From assembly GCA_025934615.1 (NCBI GenBank), contig JAICXS010000062.1, positions 1-8,428 of the forward strand: a DNA stretch of 8,428 nt. Direction: 5' to 3'. Position numbers and translations under genes: made by a program. The notes under the pieces were generated by a model. It ran no database searches. It was not told the DNA's origin and saw only the letters and a program-made list of their open reading frames with translations. How positions within the stretch are numbered: position 1 is the first letter of the stretch; each line of letters begins with the position of its first letter. The stretch comes from Nitrospiraceae bacterium. Lineage in GTDB: Bacteria; Nitrospirota; Nitrospiria; Nitrospirales; Nitrospiraceae. Shown in pieces: positions 4,776 to 8,428 of this stretch.

Positions 4776-6479
4776 ATGGGAAGCATTCAAGGACGAACAG
4801 GGTGGTGTCGCCACTCGGTCGCCTTCGCGGCGGCTGCACTCGTCGCCGGATTTCAACTCTTCAGCTCGCCAGTCTTCGCCGCCTACGAATTACCACCGGG
4901 CGAACGCATCACGAACCTTCCAGCCATCCCGCGGAACATGCCGCAAAAAGAAGCGTACGAAAACTACGATCCGGTGATCGGCCGAAACTTCGATATCAAG
5001 AACTTCTGGATGCGCGGCGACATGCGCGTGAGACCGGAATGGCGCAATGGCGTGTGCTTCGGCGGAACGCCTGGGACGCTCGGAGCGTGTAATCAGTCAG
5101 TTGGAGGCAAGGCGAGTGGGCCAGGGGCCAATAACACCTTCGTCCAACAATGGGCACGTTTGGGCATCGGGTATGACCTCTCGCCAGACGTGAACTTCTA
5201 TGTGGAATTAATCTATTCCCATGATTGGGGAACGACCGGGAACCCCGCCAATGCGGGTGCCGCTGGTGGGCCCGCATTGAACAATAATTGCAACACAGTC
5301 AATACGGGGCAATGTAATCTCGGTGTCCGCGCCGCATACATGCTCGTCAGAAACCTCGCAGACGTGAAGGGGTTAAGTCTGAAGGCCGGTAGGCAATATT
5401 TAGTCTTCGGTAACCAGTCCCTGCTCGGTCACTTCGACTGGGCGAATACCGGTTTCTCTCATGACGGGTTCATGTTCAACTACAGCGCCAATAAGAACTT
5501 CGAGACCTGGTTGGGATGGTTCCGCGAGGCGGATCTCAACGTCGGTGAAGCGGCCTCCACAGGGAGCTTTACCGGAGGGGTAGCGGGCAGTTCTAAAAAT
5601 CAAGCCCAAATGGTGGTGTTCTACAATCAGATCAAGTCGATTCCAGGAGTCCTGATTGAGCCGCATTATATCTTGTGGGAGAACAGCTTGCCGACGAACG
5701 CTGCTAGTGGTGCAGCGGCGGCCGCTGCGGGCAACGTTGCAGGGATCGGCTCGAATGTCGGTGTCTGGGTTCCAAAGTCAGCGAACCAGATTCGGCACAC
5801 GGTCGGAAATCGGATCGAAGTACGGAAAGGCAATTTCGATTTTATCGATGAACTCGAATACCAGTTTGGCCAAATGGCATCCGGCCAATTGGGTCCCGGC
5901 AGCAACAATGGTACCAATCGAAACGTGCATATCAATGCCTGGGCCACGCGTAACTGGTTGGGCTATACGATCTATGAGTCCAAGTGGAAGCCGCGGTTTG
6001 CCGTGGGGTTCGATTATGCCTCCGGCGATGGCAATGCCAATTGCAACGCGCCCGGCTCAACTGGCTCGACCTGTACGACAGGCAATACGTTTGAAAACCT
6101 CTATCCCACCAACCACATTCACATGGGCTACATGGATGTGATGGCGTGGAAGAACATGTTGACGCCGGCGGCGAATATTCAATTCCGCCCGACGGCGCGC
6201 GACCACTTCGAGATTTGGTACAATAACTTCAACCTCGCCAGCGCGCGGGACAACTGGTACCGTGGCTCGCAGACGGTCTATGTGTTCTCACGGAATAACA
6301 ATACCGCGAAGCACATCGGCGACGAATTGGACTTCACCTGGACGCGTATGTTTGCCGATGGCAAGCTTGCGTTGCAAGCGTCGTATGCCTATATGTGGTC
6401 GGGCGATTACATTCGCCAGAACCTCGGCACAAACGCGAACCAGCAGTGGGCCTACGCGTCACTGTGGGTAAACTTCTAA
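4776..6479 (+). CDS. Outer-membrane beta-barrel porin of the alginate-export family
   Basis: This 567-residue protein starts with a signal peptide: basic n-region to R12, hydrophobic core 14-30, and VFA-A cleavage at about 35/36. The mature part has alternating beta-strand composition and ends in LWVNF, the terminal-Phe signal recognised by the BAM machinery. The segment GRQYLVFGNQSLLGHFDW (206-222), then ANTGFSHDGFMFNY, matches the core of the alginate-export (AlgE-like) barrel family. So does ASGDGNAN with YPTNHIHMGYMD further on (415-454). Family members sit in the outer membrane and pass charged or small solutes; the substrate here is unknown and alginate itself is not implied. Three close cysteine pairs (C94/C105, C172/C180, C423/C433) fall in Gly/Asn-rich loops and may form disulfides at the surface. 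Another odd stretch is Ala-rich (309-319). It is the first gene of an operon with a small secreted protein. Confidence 0.85.
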   Translation: MGSIQGRTGWCRHSVAFAAAALVAGFQLFSSPVFAAYELPPGERITNLPAIPRNMPQKEAYENYDPVIGRNFDIKNFWMRGDMRVRPEWRNGVCFGGTPGTLGACNQSVGGKASGPGANNTFVQQWARLGIGYDLSPDVNFYVELIYSHDWGTTGNPANAGAAGGPALNNNCNTVNTGQCNLGVRAAYMLVRNLADVKGLSLKAGRQYLVFGNQSLLGHFDWANTGFSHDGFMFNYSANKNFETWLGWFREADLNVGEAASTGSFTGGVAGSSKNQAQMVVFYNQIKSIPGVLIEPHYILWENSLPTNAASGAAAAAAGNVAGIGSNVGVWVPKSANQIRHTVGNRIEVRKGNFDFIDELEYQFGQMASGQLGPGSNNGTNRNVHINAWATRNWLGYTIYESKWKPRFAVGFDYASGDGNANCNAPGSTGSTCTTGNTFENLYPTNHIHMGYMDVMAWKNMLTPAANIQFRPTARDHFEIWYNNFNLASARDNWYRGSQTVYVFSRNNNTAKHIGDELDFTWTRMFADGKLALQASYAYMWSGDYIRQNLGTNANQQWAYASLWVNF

Positions 6480-6487
6480 GCTACAGA

Positions 6488-6494
6488 AAGGAGA
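6488..6494 (+). promoter_or_regulatory. Ribosome binding site of the small secreted protein
   Basis: AAGGAGA lies seven bases before the ATG at 6502. It favours this ATG over the TTG at 6496, which would sit almost on top of the site. Confidence 0.8.
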
Positions 6495-6501
6495 TTTGAC
6501 T

Positions 6502-6909
6502 ATGCATAACAAGTTGATGATTCTCGCTGTAGCGGCGGTTGCTGGGTTGACCAGCGTCCCGTTTGCAGCTCACGCCCAAGAAGCGGTCGCACTGACTAAC
6601 CAAGCCATCATCGAATTGACCGACCCACCCGGCATTGGAGGACGCACCACCGTGGACGTCACCCGTCGTTGGGGATCGGACGTCGGGCAGATCGCCAAAG
6701 CAACGGCTCTACTCCAAGAAGCACGCGGCAAATCTGCCGGGAGTGCCACGGCTAATCGTCTCTTAGAAGAAGCGATTGCGTACGGCATTGCCAGAGAGCA
6801 CAAGGAAGCGCGCCTCTCGGCGCAGGGAGCGCTCTATCACCTGTGCCAAGGCGGCGGCGGAGAAGGCTGCGATAAAGCGCCCAAGTGGGGCAGCTACACG
6901 GCGCCATAA
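6502..6909 (+). CDS. Small secreted protein of unknown function, encoded with the porin
   Basis: The product has 135 residues. A clear signal peptide ends in AHA, with cleavage after residue 25, leaving a mature protein of about 110 residues that is probably periplasmic. Residues 36-60 contain a DPPGIGG turn and a TRRWGSD motif. Residues 61-114 look mostly helical and are rich in Ala, Glu and Arg. The C-terminus has two cysteines around a glycine run, CQGGGGEGC (115-123), and a KWGSY end. There is no CxxCH heme site, no lipobox and no membrane helix after the signal. I do not recognise the family. The gene starts 22 bases after the porin stop and ends just before a strong terminator, so the two are almost certainly cotranscribed. 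It may be a periplasmic partner of the barrel or bind the same solute; both are guesses. Confidence 0.82.
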   Translation: MHNKLMILAVAAVAGLTSVPFAAHAQEAVALTNQAIIELTDPPGIGGRTTVDVTRRWGSDVGQIAKATALLQEARGKSAGSATANRLLEEAIAYGIAREHKEARLSAQGALYHLCQGGGGEGCDKAPKWGSYTAP

Positions 6910-6950
6910 AGAAAGCTGGATAGCTCACAGTTATCAGCTCTCCGATGAGA

Positions 6951-6988
6951 AAATCCCCGGCGGATGCGATATCCGTCGGGGATTTTTT
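6951..6988 (+). terminator. Intrinsic terminator of the porin operon
   Basis: AAATCCCCGGCGGAT (6951-6965) pairs with ATCCGTCGGGGATTT (6971-6985). This gives a 15-base-pair stem with one G-U pair and a 5-base loop, running into six T (6983-6988). It ends 79 bases after the stop of the small secreted gene. Because A residues precede the stem, it could also work weakly on the opposite strand. Confidence 0.93.
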
Positions 6989-6990
6989 AT

Positions 6991-7182
6991 GCCGCGGCTA
7001 GAATTCCGAGCGTAGTATGGTCCATGAATATTCCCGGTATAAAGAGGCTCCATGCGCTGCGCGAAGGCCACTTGTTTGTGGACACTTGAAGGTTCCTGAA
7101 GAATCGGAGTGACCTATAAGCTCTTGCCACCGCGCTATCCCAGCGACTACGGTTATTGTTATTGTTCTCGTTCATCTCGTGC
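6991..7182. other. Gene-free spacer between the terminator and recQ
   Basis: With the terminator and recQ promoter it makes up the 311-base gap 6910-7220. A 62-codon minus-strand frame (6987-7175) exists here, but its product starts with a run of Asn encoded by the simple repeat TTATTG x2 (7153-7164) and has no motif or ribosome binding site. No tRNA, small-RNA signature or mobile-element end is visible. Confidence 0.5.
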
Positions 7183-7211
7183 TTGCTGTCCGGACTCCTC
7201 CTCTATATACT
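7183..7211 (+). promoter_or_regulatory. Candidate recQ promoter
   Basis: TTGCTG (7183-7188) and TATACT (7206-7211) are separated by exactly 17 bases and match the sigma-70 consensus at 4/6 and 5/6. The -10 ends nine bases before the recQ ATG at 7221, so the transcript would have a leader of only a few bases or none. There is no Shine-Dalgarno. Confidence 0.55.
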
Positions 7212-7220
7212 CCGCTCGCC

Positions 7221-8428
7221 ATGTTTGATTTGCATCCCGAACGTTCACCGTCCGATCTCCTTCATCAGCTTCATCATCGATTTGGATTCGAGAGCTTCCG
7301 CCATGGCCAGCGCGAGGTCATGGAGGCCGTGCTGGCCAGACGAGACGTGCTCGCCGTCATGCCCACCGGACAGGGGAAATCCCTGTGCTTCCAACTTCCC
7401 GCGACCTTAACGTCCGGTCTGACCGTCGTGATTTCGCCGCTCATTGCCTTGATGAAGGATCAAGTCGATGCGCTTCGGACGCGCGGGATCACCGCCTCCG
7501 CGTATCATTCCGGCCAGTCTCAGCAAGAACGGGATCGCGTGCTTCAAGACATGCGGCTCGGGAAACTGCGATTGCTGTATCTCGCTCCTGAACGTATGCA
7601 GCACGACTGGTTTATACGGCAAGTACGATTGGCCGGCCCCTCGTTGCTCGTGGTCGATGAAGCGCACTGCATCTCTCATTGGGGGCACGACTTTCGGCCG
7701 GATTATTTACGACTCGGGGAGCTGCGCCGCCAATTAGATTCACCGCCATGCCTGGCGTTGACTGCCACAGCCACGGCGCGGGTTCAGCAAGATATTCATG
7801 ACAAGCTCGAATTCCGGCAGCCGTTGACGGTGATCACCGGCTTTCGTCGTCCAAATCTTCGGTTTGCCGTCGAGATCTGTTCGGGGAAAACGGAAAAACT
7901 GACGATCCTCGAATCCCTATTGAAGGAGACGCCGACCGGCAGCAAAATCATTTATTGCTCGACTCGGCGGCATGTGGAAGAACTGGCGCAGTCGCTTGGG
8001 AAGCGGCATTCCGGTGTCGGCTACTATCATGCCGGTCTGGCGGATGACTTGCGCGTGTCGATTCATGAACGATTTGTGAACGACGAGATACGAATACTGG
8101 TGGCCACCAATGCGTTCGGCATGGGCATCGATAAGCCCGATGTCAGATTGGTGGTGCATCACGATGTGCCGGGCAGCCTCGAAGCGTATTATCAGGAGGC
8201 GGGGCGCGCAGGTCGAGATGGCGGCCATGCGCTGTGCGTTCTGCTCTTTCAGCAAAGCGATGTGGCCACGCAGGAGTTCTTTATTCAAAAATTGGGGGAA
8301 GGCGCATCAGCTTCTGGAACCGCCGTCTCCGAGCGCCAAGATGCCTCTCGCGATCTGCTTCGCCGCATGGTGTCCTATGCCTACTCCCAGACCTGTCGGC
8401 AGCTCACCTTCTTGAATTACTTTGGCGA
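7221..8428 (+). CDS. recQ: ATP-dependent DNA helicase RecQ (3' end outside window)
   Basis: A single frame is open from the ATG at 7221 to the right edge, giving 402 complete codons. All RecQ helicase motifs are in order: motif 0 around FRHGQREVM (26-34), Walker A MPTGQGKS (47-54), motif Ia ISPLIALMKDQ (71-81), DEAH box with aromatic-rich loop DEAHCISHWGHDFRP (146-160), motif III LTATAT (180-185), motif IV IIYCSTRR (243-250), and motifs V-VI ATNAFGMGIDKPDV to YYQEAGRAGRDG (295-334). C392 in TCRQLTFLNYFG is the first zinc-binding cysteine; the other zinc ligands, the winged helix and any HRDC domain lie beyond the edge. RecQ is a 3'-5' helicase in recombination and fork repair. Two small deviations from E. 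coli RecQ are TGQGKS for TGGGKS and His for Gln before the loop Trp; neither predicts loss of activity. The start lacks a Shine-Dalgarno but fits the usual RecQ N-terminus. Confidence 0.96.
   Translation, partial: MFDLHPERSPSDLLHQLHHRFGFESFRHGQREVMEAVLARRDVLAVMPTGQGKSLCFQLPATLTSGLTVVISPLIALMKDQVDALRTRGITASAYHSGQSQQERDRVLQDMRLGKLRLLYLAPERMQHDWFIRQVRLAGPSLLVVDEAHCISHWGHDFRPDYLRLGELRRQLDSPPCLALTATATARVQQDIHDKLEFRQPLTVITGFRRPNLRFAVEICSGKTEKLTILESLLKETPTGSKIIYCSTRRHVEELAQSLGKRHSGVGYYHAGLADDLRVSIHERFVNDEIRILVATNAFGMGIDKPDVRLVVHHDVPGSLEAYYQEAGRAGRDGGHALCVLLFQQSDVATQEFFIQKLGEGASASGTAVSERQDASRDLLRRMVSYAYSQTCRQLTFLNYFG

Noticed and set aside
6987..7175. A 62-codon minus-strand frame between the porin operon and recQ
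   Set aside because: It starts with an Asn run from a simple repeat, ends inside the terminator, and shows no motif or ribosome binding site.

Overview
The window looks like a chromosomal segment from a Nitrospira-type bacterium (Nitrospirota). This is an inference from gene content: a pair of TatA-type proteins, an outer-membrane barrel of the alginate-export type with a small secreted partner, a REC-REC response regulator, moderately high GC, and a mix of strong Shine-Dalgarno starts and starts with none. No ribosomal or other phylogenetic marker is present, so the assignment is tentative. I see no phage, insertion sequence, CRISPR array, tRNA or rRNA. Most genes are ordinary housekeeping or envelope genes.

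Left part (1-2140). The C-terminal tail of a plus-strand gene, probably an FHA domain, ends at 71 and converges with a minus-strand gene for a membrane-anchored protein with a Pro-rich stalk and two periplasmic Cys-rich repeats. Upstream of that, also on the minus strand, is a response regulator made of two receiver domains and a helical tail, with no DNA-binding or enzymatic output.

Middle part (2140-4540). A divergent region carries promoter-like elements on both strands and a 43-codon open frame that may be a gene remnant. It is followed by a long MidA/NDUFAF7-like SAM-dependent methyltransferase. Then a promoter overlapped by two inverted repeats and followed by two leader hairpins precedes two tandem TatA/TatB-type translocase genes. 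No tatC is present.

Right part (4540-8428). A 237-base leader with predicted hairpins precedes a 567-residue outer-membrane barrel. A 135-residue secreted protein of unknown function follows 22 bases later, and a strong intrinsic terminator closes this two-gene operon. After about 230 bases with no gene comes the 5' part of recQ (402 codons), open to the window edge.

Two genes (the methyltransferase and recQ) have a -10-like hexamer ending only 7-9 bases before the ATG and no Shine-Dalgarno, which suggests leaderless mRNAs. The response regulator may have a very short leader. The porin and its partner have textbook Shine-Dalgarno sites. The likeliest new biology is the porin plus small secreted protein pair and its structured leader. 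No clearly undescribed multi-gene system is visible.
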